From the NCBI RefSeq assembly GCF_026652115.1, contig NZ_JAPPSQ010000007.1:1-64000 (forward strand): a stretch of DNA of 64,000 bases, read 5' to 3'. A program made the position numbers and the translations under genes. The stretch comes from Algoriphagus sp. PAP.12. GTDB taxonomy: Bacteria; Bacteroidota; Bacteroidia; Cytophagales; Cyclobacteriaceae. The notes beneath the pieces were generated by a model that saw only the letters and a list, made by a program, of their open reading frames with translations, was not told the DNA's origin and ran no database searches. This document shows, piece after piece, positions 8,334 to 17,652 of this stretch; within the stretch, counting starts at the first letter, position 1; each line of letters opens with the position of its first letter.

Positions 8334-9824
8334 TTAAAAACAAGTGGTTACAGGGTTTCCACAAAGTGATTTTGAATCTACCCAGCCTGTTAAACCCTGA
8401 TATTCGATTTTTACCCAATCCTGCTTTAAATCGATAATATTTAAATCCGAGTCCATTGGGATTATGCCAATCTGCTTTCCAGTTTTTAGGCTGTCAAAGA
8501 CCGATGTTTCTCGGTTTGCTCTAATTCCTAAATCGGTTTGATGTACCCATGCAATAACTTGCGGTATAGTAAAAACACCATCCTCTATTGACTTAATTTC
8601 TAAAACCCGCAACCAACCATTTTCTCCACTGACTATACTGATTATATAGCCATCTCCTTTTGTATTGAGAACTTGGATTACATCGCCATCAGGCTTGTCT
8701 CTTAGTTTGATTCCCTCGGTAGCAGTGCTTCTGTTATATGCCTCCAAAACAGAATATTTGGGATTCTTTAAAATAGAATATTCAAGCTCTCCTTTTTGAT
8801 TTACTTGGAGGACAATGGATTCATGGCTTAGGGTATCAATATCATCTTGATTGTCTTGAAGGTCCGATCCCCAGGTCACTTTATTAAAAACCAACGAATT
8901 GTCTTTACTGGTCTTATAATCTATAGTCAGGCTTTTGCCATTGTCAAAATCCATGGCCTTTCCAATGTAGAAGGAGTCAATTACCTTGAAGTTCTGGTCA
9001 TGGGAATAAAGGAAATAGTCTGAATTTGAATCTGTATGTTTCAATAGACTTAAAATAGCCTCATTGTCATTTGTCAAGGCTATTCTCTTCGAATCGAAAT
9101 TTCCATTGAAATCAAATTCGCTTAAAATTTCGGGATAATAGGTAGCTACAGCTTCATTATCCAATAATCCATGGAGCGGTAAAGTGCTGTCTTGGTTTGT
9201 CTTTTTTTGTGAATCCGGAGGATTTTTCCCCTCAATATCGATGGAAATAAGATTGGTAAGATTTTCCACTCTATGATGTTCTCCCTCTCTGAAAAAATTG
9301 ATTTCTCCGCAATACAGCGAACTGTCATGAAGGCATGATTCATAGTAAAACTCGGCCAACCTATAATTGATATACATGCCCAGTTCTTCACTTACAAAGC
9401 CACCCAAGTCCTCTTCATGATCTATAAAATAGCCCGTGCCGGCATCACCTAGAAATCCAATGGTCATTCCTCCCAACTCGTAAAAGTAGATGGCGTTTTC
9501 TCCCGTATAAGAAAGTTTTTTTCCGATTTTATGTTCGGACTTTAAATGCTCCCTTATTTTTTCTTTAATGGCTTCTTCTACTACTGAATAGTTCTCATCA
9601 GGGTATTTTACCAAATACAGATTGGGATATACCTCTGACTGGATAAACCGCATGTCTTTTAAAAAGAAATGGTTGATAAGGATACCTGTAACACCAAGTG
9701 CCATTAAGACAAAAAAAACCTGAATTCGATTTTTACTTTTAAAGGTCCACTTCATCAATTTAATGCCCAATAAAAGGAAAAGAATTACAAGCGTAATGAG
9801 TATGACCAGAATCAGTATAAACAC
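8334..9824 (-). CDS. Membrane protein with two C-terminal SH3b-like domains
   Basis: Starts with GTG and opens with two hydrophobic helices (about residues 1-20 and 35-52), so the bulk is probably periplasmic. The middle is an acidic beta-rich region of unknown type. The C-terminal 140 residues hold two bacterial SH3-like units: one with GIKLRDKPDGDVIQVL and NGWLRV, the other with QDWVKIEYQGLTGWVDS. Bacterial SH3b domains commonly bind peptidoglycan or peptide ligands, so a link to the cell wall is plausible. It lies 40 bases after a lipoprotein gene. Confidence 0.65.
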   Translation of the reverse strand: MFILILVILITLVILFLLLGIKLMKWTFKSKNRIQVFFVLMALGVTGILINHFFLKDMRFIQSEVYPNLYLVKYPDENYSVVEEAIKEKIREHLKSEHKIGKKLSYTGENAIYFYELGGMTIGFLGDAGTGYFIDHEEDLGGFVSEELGMYINYRLAEFYYESCLHDSSLYCGEINFFREGEHHRVENLTNLISIDIEGKNPPDSQKKTNQDSTLPLHGLLDNEAVATYYPEILSEFDFNGNFDSKRIALTNDNEAILSLLKHTDSNSDYFLYSHDQNFKVIDSFYIGKAMDFDNGKSLTIDYKTSKDNSLVFNKVTWGSDLQDNQDDIDTLSHESIVLQVNQKGELEYSILKNPKYSVLEAYNRSTATEGIKLRDKPDGDVIQVLNTKGDGYIISIVSGENGWLRVLEIKSIEDGVFTIPQVIAWVHQTDLGIRANRETSVFDSLKTGKQIGIIPMDSDLNIIDLKQDWVKIEYQGLTGWVDSKSLCGNPVTTCF

Positions 9825-9864
9825 AAGGTTTGTCTTTTATATTTTTCAAATTGCATTGGAAATT

Positions 9865-10923
9865 CTATTGATCGATAAAGGTTTTGACAATATGTATTTT
9901 GTATAAAAGCCCCTCTTCAAAATCAGAATTCTCATCGATCACCCGGATCAAATACTGCCCTTTTTTCAAAATTTTACTGAATGAATCTGTTTTGACCATA
10001 TCCAAGTTTAGATATTCTTCCAAAGTGCGGAACGAATCATTTTTTAAAATCGAAAACTGAAAGTTTTGATTTGGATGGTTCGAATCCATGACTATTTCTA
10101 TTTTACTGTCCTCCTCTAGAGAAATCAGGAAAAATGTAGCATTGGCATAATAACCAAATGGGCTAGATTCAAAAGACTGATTTTCATTAAAATCCACTGC
10201 ATTAGCAATAAAAATTGGCTCAAAAAAATTAATGATCCTAAATTCACCGCTTTGGTCCTCACCTTGGAAGCTATAAAGCCCACTGGTAAACTTGAAAGGT
10301 AAATCAGGTTCTTTTTCCTGAAAATCTCCTTCAAATATTAATTTGGTAGGTAACGGAGTTTGGTACCAATTCTCTATGCCTGCGAAGCTATTGTATTCCA
10401 CTAGCTCTAAGTAAACTTTCTTTTTGTCAAAATCCTTCGGATAAACACTCTCAATGACTTCATATTCCCCTAGATCCTGATTTAGAATTTTATTATCAAT
10501 TTCCTCTTGAGAACTGCCTTCGAACATGAAAAATTGGTTTCTAAAGGTTCCGTTTTTTCTAAAAACCAAGTTTTGAATACCCTGACTGCTTTTCAGACCA
10601 AAGTGAATGAATTTTCCTTTTTTCACCTTGTAGATAGGATTGAACTCGCTGAATTTATCCGAGCAGCCCACACATTCTGATAGTAGCAATCTTTCTGGAC
10701 TACCTGCCGATTTTTTCCAATTCTCCAAATTTGAAATTTCCTCATCTTGCAAAAAATCGGAAATGGTATTGGTCCCATTTCCATTTTTGATTTCAGCAAA
10801 AGGATAGTTGATTTGATTGAGGCTCTTAAAGACATTTGATTCTTCCACTGTTGGTTTGACAGCATTGCAAGAGCTCGATAAAATCAATGAAATGAGCAAT
10901 ATGTGAGGGGGATTAAGCCTCAT
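9865..10923 (-). CDS. Lipoprotein, unknown function
   Basis: A lipoprotein signal ends LILSSSC at residue 19. The mature protein (about 333 aa) has a CVGC pair near residue 71 and ends in a beta-rich domain with KKGQYLIRVIDENS, a pattern like the C-terminal strands of bacterial pre-peptidase-type beta domains. The start overlaps the end of the trypsin-like protease gene by 11 bases, so the two are probably translated together. No specific family assigned. Confidence 0.6.
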   Translation of the reverse strand: MRLNPPHILLISLILSSSCNAVKPTVEESNVFKSLNQINYPFAEIKNGNGTNTISDFLQDEEISNLENWKKSAGSPERLLLSECVGCSDKFSEFNPIYKVKKGKFIHFGLKSSQGIQNLVFRKNGTFRNQFFMFEGSSQEEIDNKILNQDLGEYEVIESVYPKDFDKKKVYLELVEYNSFAGIENWYQTPLPTKLIFEGDFQEKEPDLPFKFTSGLYSFQGEDQSGEFRIINFFEPIFIANAVDFNENQSFESSPFGYYANATFFLISLEEDSKIEIVMDSNHPNQNFQFSILKNDSFRTLEEYLNLDMVKTDSFSKILKKGQYLIRVIDENSDFEEGLLYKIHIVKTFIDQ

Positions 10924-11998
10924 GTTGCTTACTGAATTTTGTCATTTTTGCTCCAAAATCGCAGATAAACATATTGTCCAATTCATCGGCTTTTTTAGCT
11001 AATTGAGCCAGATTAGTTAGAACTTTATCATTGTGTTGGGAATACAAATCGCTGATATGGACCCGATAAGATAGAAATATCTGATTGTCAGAGATGGAGA
11101 GGCGATGTTCTCCTGTATCTGTGCGCATGATATATTCATAAATCTCTGCTAGGTTTTTCCTTGGAAGCTCATTCAATGGAGAAGTTGCAAATAGGTAGTT
11201 GTTGTCATAGACAAACATCCTAATCTCAGCACTCCCTAGATGGAATCTCCAATATTCACTTCCAGTCCTAGCCAAAACCGGATCTATTTTCAAATTCAGG
11301 ATGGCCTTTTCCACTTTCTCACTGAAATCCGAGATAGGACTCTCTTCAAACAAATTTTCTTCGATGTCATTTCCACAGTTGGGGCAATAGGATGCCTTTT
11401 CAAAAATCAAGGAATTACAACTGGGGCAGCCGATGGTTAGATCCTCTGAAAGCTGATCGATGATTTCAAGTTCTTCACGGACTCTTTTCATCGGAATCGC
11501 AAATCCCATGTTGTCAGCATCAGAAAACTTTGAGGTAACGATTCCAAGTAATTCTCCTTTTTCATTGATGACAGGACCACCGCTATTACCGGGATTGATT
11601 GCAGCGTCTGTTTGAATGTAATCATTGCCTCCTATAATTTGTTGAGGGTTAGAAACAGTCCCTTCAGTTACTGTAAAAGGCATTCCGTAAGGGAATCCCA
11701 TCACCAGCAATTTGTCTCTTGTAGAAACTATGGTGTTATGGTTTGTATTGACGGAATGGATAGGAATAGGGAGATTTTCCGCCTTCAAAAAAGCGATGTC
11801 TTTCCCGGGGTTTGCATAAATGACTTTTGCCAGATATCTGTTTTTCTCACCATCTTCAACGCTTACAGATAAACTACCTGAAACGACATGAAAATTGGTG
11901 ATGATTACTTTGTCTTCGAAGCTGTAAAACCCTGTCCCAGAGCCAAATGCCGTATTTATTTTATAAACTGAATTTTCTAAATTTTGTATGGTGTTCAT
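10913..11998 (-). CDS. Trypsin-like serine protease - zinc ribbon - YbjN-like fusion
   Basis: Residues 1-170 form a DegP/HtrA-type chymotrypsin fold with an intact triad: His37 in TNFHVV, Asp67 in GKDIAFL, Ser139 in NPGNSGGP. There is no signal peptide, membrane helix or PDZ domain, so the protein should be cytoplasmic, unlike normal DegP. A zinc ribbon follows (Cys191, Cys194, Cys205, Cys208). Residues 225-350 resemble the YbjN/type III chaperone-like fold. ATG at 11998 is preferred over an in-frame TTG two codons upstream; it leaves 2 bases after the stop of the partner YbjN-like gene. Substrate unknown; a regulatory or stress-triggered protease is a reasonable guess. Confidence 0.8.
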   Translation of the reverse strand: MNTIQNLENSVYKINTAFGSGTGFYSFEDKVIITNFHVVSGSLSVSVEDGEKNRYLAKVIYANPGKDIAFLKAENLPIPIHSVNTNHNTIVSTRDKLLVMGFPYGMPFTVTEGTVSNPQQIIGGNDYIQTDAAINPGNSGGPVINEKGELLGIVTSKFSDADNMGFAIPMKRVREELEIIDQLSEDLTIGCPSCNSLIFEKASYCPNCGNDIEENLFEESPISDFSEKVEKAILNLKIDPVLARTGSEYWRFHLGSAEIRMFVYDNNYLFATSPLNELPRKNLAEIYEYIMRTDTGEHRLSISDNQIFLSYRVHISDLYSQHNDKVLTNLAQLAKKADELDNMFICDFGAKMTKFSKQHEA

Positions 11999-12000
11999 TT

Positions 12001-13206
12001 TCAATTAGTCTTAAAGTTTGCCATCATCTGTTGAATTGCAGCCATCGATTCTTGCATTTGAGAACCCATGATTTTGGATAGATCCATACCGAATTCGTCC
12101 CCAAATAAGGAGTCCTCCATGATGGATTCCATTCCATTCATTAAAATTGGGGCTGCAAGATTCCAATCCATTTGGCTTGCTTGGGCCATAGCGTCAGTAA
12201 TGGGTTTGCTGATTGATTCATTGACCAGATTGTAATAGAAAAGGCCATAAAAGCAGGATTGTATCAGGTTGCAGGCATCTTCAAACTGGAGATTTGAAAT
12301 TTTATCTTTGGCCTCGTAATAGCTATCCTCCCAGTTTTCTCTGATGTTCTCTTTTTTACCGCTGTATTTGTGTGGGACGAAAGTTTCTGCCTGATAGAGA
12401 TCGGACAAGAATTTTTCTTTGGGATAGTTTTTCAGCTTTTCCAGACTTGATTTTCCATTGAGTAATCTAGTATGAAATTGAATTCTTCGATCCTGAATTC
12501 CAACCACGGCTTTCTCTATTAGTGTTCTTAAATAGCCCTGAGGTTCTGCGTAAAACTCCAACTTTTTGAAAGTGATATTGAGTGTATACCAGGCATTGGA
12601 AGATTGTCTTTTTTCCATGTAATAGGTGAACCTCTCTATACCTTCTGAGAGAATAGTCTGACTATTGTTGAATGCTTCCTCTTTTAAATTTTCAGGGAAC
12701 GGCGAGATGATTGGTTCATGAAGATGCTCCGCACCAAACTTTTCGATTAATTCATCATCATAGCTGTCGGCATAAAGGCAAATCTCGCGCAAGACGCTGT
12801 AAATTTTATAAGGCTCGCAAAGATGAATGGGACAAGAAAATGTAAAAAACACCATGTCTCCCTCTAACACCAAATTGGCCAGATTGAGTGGATTCATCCG
12901 CAACTCCGCCAATCGTCTCATCAGGGGTACTTTCTTGGCATCTTCTATATTTAAAAATGGACATTTGATGATCAGTTCCTGGTCTAATTGGGAAATGAAT
13001 ATCACAACAGATCCGTGTGCTATTTCATAGGTATTTCCCTTTTTCTTGGTCTTCAGATGACTATCGATGTAGTCTAAAAGTGTCGGGACAACCAGTTCAT
13101 ATTTTCCGGAATTGAATAAGGCCATTGATTCATCCCACTTTTCATCCTTTTTTGTGGATGCCTTTTTGGGATTGATGGGAGGGAAGTAGCTTAAATTTCT
13201 ATGCAT
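12001..13206 (-). CDS. YbjN-like domain protein, 401 aa
   Basis: Soluble, no signal peptide. Residues 50-180 show a YbjN/type III chaperone-like pattern: a hydrophobic strand, LMRRLAELRMNPLNLANLVL, then GDMVFFTFSC and a DSYDDELIEKF helix. The rest is helical with a Met/Gln-rich tail. YbjN-like proteins are small stress-associated proteins without a fixed biochemical role. It is immediately upstream of the protease that also carries a YbjN-like domain, so the two may bind each other. I recognise the fold pattern only with moderate certainty. Confidence 0.55.
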   Translation of the reverse strand: MHRNLSYFPPINPKKASTKKDEKWDESMALFNSGKYELVVPTLLDYIDSHLKTKKKGNTYEIAHGSVVIFISQLDQELIIKCPFLNIEDAKKVPLMRRLAELRMNPLNLANLVLEGDMVFFTFSCPIHLCEPYKIYSVLREICLYADSYDDELIEKFGAEHLHEPIISPFPENLKEEAFNNSQTILSEGIERFTYYMEKRQSSNAWYTLNITFKKLEFYAEPQGYLRTLIEKAVVGIQDRRIQFHTRLLNGKSSLEKLKNYPKEKFLSDLYQAETFVPHKYSGKKENIRENWEDSYYEAKDKISNLQFEDACNLIQSCFYGLFYYNLVNESISKPITDAMAQASQMDWNLAAPILMNGMESIMEDSLFGDEFGMDLSKIMGSQMQESMAAIQQMMANFKTN

Positions 13207-13315
13207 GGTTTTTGTTTTTGCTAAAGTTTCAGATGACCTCTAGCTTGATTGAAAAATATTGTTTCCGTTTCCTTAAAGATTGAAGAGAAAACTTAGTTGG
13301 TTTAGTGGTCTTTCT

Positions 13316-13882
13316 TTAATAATCCATGGAAATGAATTCTCCATATAGGTCATAGCTATAGGTGAAGGTCGTTCCTCCATTTTCTGGCTGTAGTAACACT
13401 AGGTATTCTATCTTTGATCTTTCACCGTCTTTTGGGATTTTAACAACTGCCATTTGAAGGGAAGGATTTGGAATTTCCTTTTCCGACTCCAATTTTTCTT
13501 TGGATTTTTCTACCAACTCTCCCAATTTCCCGAGGTCGATTGGGTCACCTAATCGGAACATAAAGTCAGAGGCTTGCATGCCTACTGGTACTTCCAAAGT
13601 GATATCAGAAGTTTGAGTCCAGGTGTCATTGGCATGTGTCCACTGGCCCATTTTTAGAGAGGCTGGATCACTTGTAGCTGTCACTGCTATGATGTTTCCA
13701 ATCGATTTATTATGGCTGATGTTTAGATCGGTGTAGTAGGCATTGTCACCAAATTGCTCCTTCAGTGCTTCTTCTATGACAAGAAATCCATCCGCATTTG
13801 CTTCCTGATCGTTTGCGCCACCACTACAGGCATTGAGGAATGCCAGCAAGAGAAATAGACAAAGTAGATTAAGGTTTTTCAT
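13316..13882 (-). CDS. Lipoprotein, unknown function
   Basis: ATG at 13882 opens a lipoprotein signal (LLLAFLNAC, Cys at residue 19). The mature part is about 170 aa, with an acidic N-terminus (GGANDQEAN) and a beta-alpha domain lacking motifs I know. A longer in-frame extension upstream overlaps the neighbouring small membrane gene and has no signal, so it is not used. The gap to the next gene is 109 bases, the largest within the operon, leaving room for an internal promoter. Confidence 0.6.
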   Translation of the reverse strand: MKNLNLLCLFLLLAFLNACSGGANDQEANADGFLVIEEALKEQFGDNAYYTDLNISHNKSIGNIIAVTATSDPASLKMGQWTHANDTWTQTSDITLEVPVGMQASDFMFRLGDPIDLGKLGELVEKSKEKLESEKEIPNPSLQMAVVKIPKDGERSKIEYLVLLQPENGGTTFTYSYDLYGEFISMDY

Positions 13883-13899
13883 TTCTTGAATGTTGAAGA

Positions 13900-14124
13900 T
13901 TAGTCTTCTTCTTCTTCTTCGGTATCCCTTCCGTACATGTAGAATAAAGCTCCACCTACCCCGATCAATAGGATACGAATTACCCAGCCCATTCCAGTGC
14001 CCCACATGTCTACCCAAGCCAATAGTCTTATATTGTAATTGAAGATTGAGAGTACAATGGACATTATGCCCATCGCTGCTAGTATTAACCCTCCTTTTCC
14101 CAATTTTAATTTGATGTCTTCCAT
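13900..14124 (-). CDS. Small two-TM protein with acidic tail
   Basis: A 74-aa protein with hydrophobic segments at about residues 10-30 and 45-64 and a C-terminal DTEEEEED tail. It is the first gene of the long minus-strand run, followed 17 bases later by a lipoprotein gene. The 212 bases upstream, before the response-regulator gene, should hold the operon promoter. No family recognised. Confidence 0.6.
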   Translation of the reverse strand: MEDIKLKLGKGGLILAAMGIMSIVLSIFNYNIRLLAWVDMWGTGMGWVIRILLIGVGGALFYMYGRDTEEEEED

Positions 14125-14336
14125 TTGTATTGTTTTTTATGGTTTTAAAAATTGCTTCAAGGGAAATACGATTCCTTGAATTCCTAACTTCTTATTTCAA
14201 TATTGGAGGTTTTTAGTTTTGAAAAAATAGCCGGTCTATATCCGTCATGCCCAGCTTTATATTTGTAAAAAATCGCTGAGTTTTCGTTTTCTTAAAAAAA
14301 TGGAAAATGAAGATGATTTTGGGTATAGTTGGATTT

Positions 14337-15074
14337 CTAGTGCCTGTTGAACTCTAGGAATGTAGCCAGGAAAGCTTCTTTTTTTCTAAAGGATACGGGT
14401 ATTTGCTTTCCATTTTTTAAAAAGATGGTGCCTGATTTATCATACTTATCAATGAATTTCAGGTTTACCATGAAAGATTGATGAGGCCTGGTAAAATGAA
14501 CTTTTTCAAGCTGCTCTTCATAGGTTTTGATGGGTTTGGAAGCAATGTATTTTTTTCCATTTGATAGATGAAAAGTAGTATATCCTTTGTCAGACTCGCA
14601 ATACAATAATTCAGAAAGATCGATGACCTGGAAGCTGTCACTTAAAGAAAGTACAAGGGTGGAATCATCTTGATACCAAACCTTCTTTGTTCGATTGATC
14701 TCTTGTTTTTGTTGGACTGAACTTTTGCTTTGTACTTTGTTCAAAGCGAGTTGAAGCTCTTCCGGATCAACTGGTTTCATCAGGTAGTCTACGGCTCCGA
14801 TTTTCAGTGCTTTAAGTGCAAATTCCTCATAGGCAGTGATGAAAATGACCTTGAAGTCCAGACTTTCAGTTTGATCCAAAAAATCAAATCCTGTTCCATC
14901 CGAAAGGTTGATGTCCAAAAATACCAGTTCGGGTTTACAGGCCTTGGCAACTATTACCGCCTCTTTTACAGATTCACATTCACCAATGATATTGATATCA
15001 GAACTCACTGAGTTAAGCAAGTTAATCAGTCCTTTTCTGATATAGGCTTTATCTTCTATGACCAGGGCATTCAT
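14337..15074 (-). CDS. LytTR-family response regulator
   Basis: A receiver domain (residues 1-120) with phosphoacceptor Asp54 in LVFLDINLSDG, a conserved Thr (FITAY) and Lys in LMKPVD, followed by a LytTR DNA-binding domain (about 150-243) containing the TRPHQSFMVNLKFI segment. It acts in the cytoplasm as the transcriptional output of the kinase encoded just upstream; the two genes overlap by ATGA. The next gene downstream is the first gene of the LemA/protease operon, 212 bases away in the same direction, so that operon or its promoter is a possible target (inference). Confidence 0.92.
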   Translation of the reverse strand: MNALVIEDKAYIRKGLINLLNSVSSDINIIGECESVKEAVIVAKACKPELVFLDINLSDGTGFDFLDQTESLDFKVIFITAYEEFALKALKIGAVDYLMKPVDPEELQLALNKVQSKSSVQQKQEINRTKKVWYQDDSTLVLSLSDSFQVIDLSELLYCESDKGYTTFHLSNGKKYIASKPIKTYEEQLEKVHFTRPHQSFMVNLKFIDKYDKSGTIFLKNGKQIPVSFRKKEAFLATFLEFNRH

Positions 15075-17260
15075 GATTCTTGGGTTGGTTTGTATGGGAT
15101 TGTTAAAGTCACTATTGTTCCTTTTTCATTGTGGTTGGATCTGTCCTCGATCTTCATGTCTCCTTTCATTTTCAAATCTTTGGAGAGAATTTTTAACCGC
15201 TCTGAAGTAATGGTGGTAGATAAGGATTTTTTGTTTTTTGATTGGCCTCCTTGTTGAGAGGCTATCCCTACACCATTGTCAGCAATTGTACAGGTAAGAT
15301 GTTCTTCTTCATATGTAAGAGAAATGTCAATTTTACTATCCCCTGATTGTCCCTCAAAGGCGTGTTCGATTGCATTCTCTACAAATGGCTGAATCAACAT
15401 GGGGGGGATCAACATGGATTTTGTGTCAATTTGCGGGTCCACATAGATGGAATAGTCAAATTGATTGTCTTCCAGATTATGGAGGGATAAATAGTTTTCT
15501 ATGGCTGCAATTTCCTTAGAAAGCAAGACTAATTTGTCCCTGGAGTTTTCCAATATGATTCGAAGTAGTTTGGAGAATTTGGAAAGGTAGTTTATTGATT
15601 TACTTTCCTCTTTGTTGAGAATCATCCCCTGAAGTACAGACAGAGAATTGAAGATAAAATGTGGGGTCATTTGGGAACGAAGTAACTTTTGCTCCACGAT
15701 TACATTCTTGGTTTTGGATTTTTCATTTTTAAGCTTTTCTATAAAAATCAAGGTTCCTAAAACAATAGAAATCAATAATACAGCAATGATGGCCCAAAGG
15801 TAATTTTGTCTAGTTTTAGCCAAATCTTGGGAGGTGTCCAGTACAGTTTTTGTCAACCTTAGCTCTCTGATGTTTGCCGAATCCAATGCCTGCTTGTATT
15901 TGTACTCGTATTCTAATTGGGCGATTTTCTCTACATTCTCCTTATTAAATAGACTATCATTCAGTATTTTAAACTGTTGGTGGTTTTCGAGTGCCCTCTT
16001 GTAATCACCTCTTGCTTCGTAAATTTTAGAAAGGATTTCCGAGGTTTCCTTTTGATGGTCTAAAAAACCAAAATTTTTGGATATTTCGTAGGCTTTCTGG
16101 GCATTGGACAATGCTTGATTATATTTTTTTTGTCTCGAATAAATTATGGATTTCCCAATATAGGCTCCAGATAAGGTTTCTTTGTTTTCAATGTCTTCGC
16201 TGACTTTTTCTGATTCAGAAAAGTAAAAATTTGCATTTTCAAGGTCTTCAAGAATTAGATAGATGCCGCCAATATTATTCAGGATAGGAGGGATTTCACT
16301 GATTGCCTCTATTTGTTTACTTATTTCTAAGGCTTTAGAATAACTTTTTAAGGCATTTTCATAATCCTCCAAATCTTCATAAATGGTTCCGATTCCATTT
16401 AGGGTATTGGAAATGCCCTGCTTACTATTCATTCGTTCATAGATTCCCAAGGATCTATCAAATGCATCCATAGCCTTCTCAAAGTCTTTCTGAATCTTAT
16501 AAACCGCACCTATATTTCCAAGATTATGGGCCATGCTGATACTATCCGCTAACTTTTCATTCATGTATAGCGATTCTTTGAATTTCTCATGGGCGAGAGG
16601 ATAATTGCCCAATTGCATATAGACATTTCCCAAATTATTTAAACTGTAGGAAACCCGTTGTTCGTTTTGATCAGCCTCAGCTATTGCACGCGCTTTATCC
16701 AAATAGGTAATGGCTTCATCAAATTCACCTAGGCCTTCATAAACAGTTCCTAAATTCAAAAGGCTTGCAGAAAGATTGTCACTTCCGATTTGTTCTTCTA
16801 TGGTGATTGCTTTTTTGAAATTCGCAATCGCATTTCTGAGCTCACCTTTGTTTCTAAAGGTGATCCCCATGGCATTGTAGGAGCTAGCTATTCCTTTTTG
16901 ATACTGTATACCTTCATACAGGTTAAGTGCCATATCATAATATTGAAGGGCTTGGTCAAAATTGGATTGTATTGCCTCGGTGATTCCCCTGATGTAAATT
17001 CCTCTGGCCCGTCCTTTGGTGAAATCTAGAGCATCGGCCAACATTTTAGATTCGTCCAAGTAGGCTATGGATTTGGCAATGTCTCTACTGAAATACGAAA
17101 ATGCCAGGTCATTTAAAAGGGTGACTCGGATGGTATCTTTTTTTGGATGAAGTTCTAATTCTGTTTTTAGACTATCAATTGTCTGAGTTTGTGCGATTGA
17201 AACTGTCCAAATCAAAAAGAAAAACAGTAAAGTAAGAACAGTTCTAAAAGTGAATTGCAT
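15071..17260 (-). CDS. TPR-containing LytS-type sensor histidine kinase
   Basis: ATG at 17260 gives a signal peptide (LLFFFLIWTVSIAQ). About ten tetratricopeptide repeats fill residues 40-450 (periplasmic sensor), then a coiled linker, one membrane helix (ILLWAIIAVLL-type, near 495-515), and a His_kinase/HATPase module. His534 lies in MTPHFIFNSL, the N-box in PFVENAIEHAFE and the G-box in DNGVGI. This is the common Bacteroidota TPR-kinase design paired with LytTR regulators. The signal sensed is unknown; TPRs suggest protein binding. Confidence 0.92.
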   Translation of the reverse strand: MQFTFRTVLTLLFFFLIWTVSIAQTQTIDSLKTELELHPKKDTIRVTLLNDLAFSYFSRDIAKSIAYLDESKMLADALDFTKGRARGIYIRGITEAIQSNFDQALQYYDMALNLYEGIQYQKGIASSYNAMGITFRNKGELRNAIANFKKAITIEEQIGSDNLSASLLNLGTVYEGLGEFDEAITYLDKARAIAEADQNEQRVSYSLNNLGNVYMQLGNYPLAHEKFKESLYMNEKLADSISMAHNLGNIGAVYKIQKDFEKAMDAFDRSLGIYERMNSKQGISNTLNGIGTIYEDLEDYENALKSYSKALEISKQIEAISEIPPILNNIGGIYLILEDLENANFYFSESEKVSEDIENKETLSGAYIGKSIIYSRQKKYNQALSNAQKAYEISKNFGFLDHQKETSEILSKIYEARGDYKRALENHQQFKILNDSLFNKENVEKIAQLEYEYKYKQALDSANIRELRLTKTVLDTSQDLAKTRQNYLWAIIAVLLISIVLGTLIFIEKLKNEKSKTKNVIVEQKLLRSQMTPHFIFNSLSVLQGMILNKEESKSINYLSKFSKLLRIILENSRDKLVLLSKEIAAIENYLSLHNLEDNQFDYSIYVDPQIDTKSMLIPPMLIQPFVENAIEHAFEGQSGDSKIDISLTYEEEHLTCTIADNGVGIASQQGGQSKNKKSLSTTITSERLKILSKDLKMKGDMKIEDRSNHNEKGTIVTLTIPYKPTQES

Positions 17261-17652
17261 GTTTTTTCTGAGAATGTTGATTAGGATCCTTCCCAAGTTT
17301 GAAAATGGAATTTGGCAAAGGATTTATGCTCGTTATATGTCCTTTTTGGATTAGCTGAAGGTTTATGGATTCTAGTCTTGACCAAAATAATTGTTTCTAT
17401 CTCTATTTGGTAAGAATGATGGAGTTTTCTGAACGAAACCTGTATTTCAAAAAATATGCGTCTCATTTCAGTCAATATTCGTTCGGCTGAGCAATTTTCC
17501 CTAAATGAGATTTTTTAATAGCGGGGAGGTAGAACGAGGAGTCTGTGAAACTTATTTTAATCCCACATTACCTTTTTATTACATGTGACAAGAGGTGTTT
17601 GAGGAGGCTTATGGATTATTTTATTTTGGATAAGGCATAATACTTTTCAATC
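17261..17652 (+). other. Divergent intergenic region
   Basis: A 392-bp AT-rich gap between the kinase gene (minus) and the ECF sigma gene (plus). It should hold both promoters. I see no convincing gene, RNA or strong repeat in it; the short minus-strand reading frame at 17281-17475 lacks coding character. Confidence 0.6.

Noticed and set aside
17281..17475. 64-aa minus-strand gene upstream of the kinase
   Set aside because: No family likeness, overlaps the kinase promoter region and the kinase signal-peptide start fits better at 17260.
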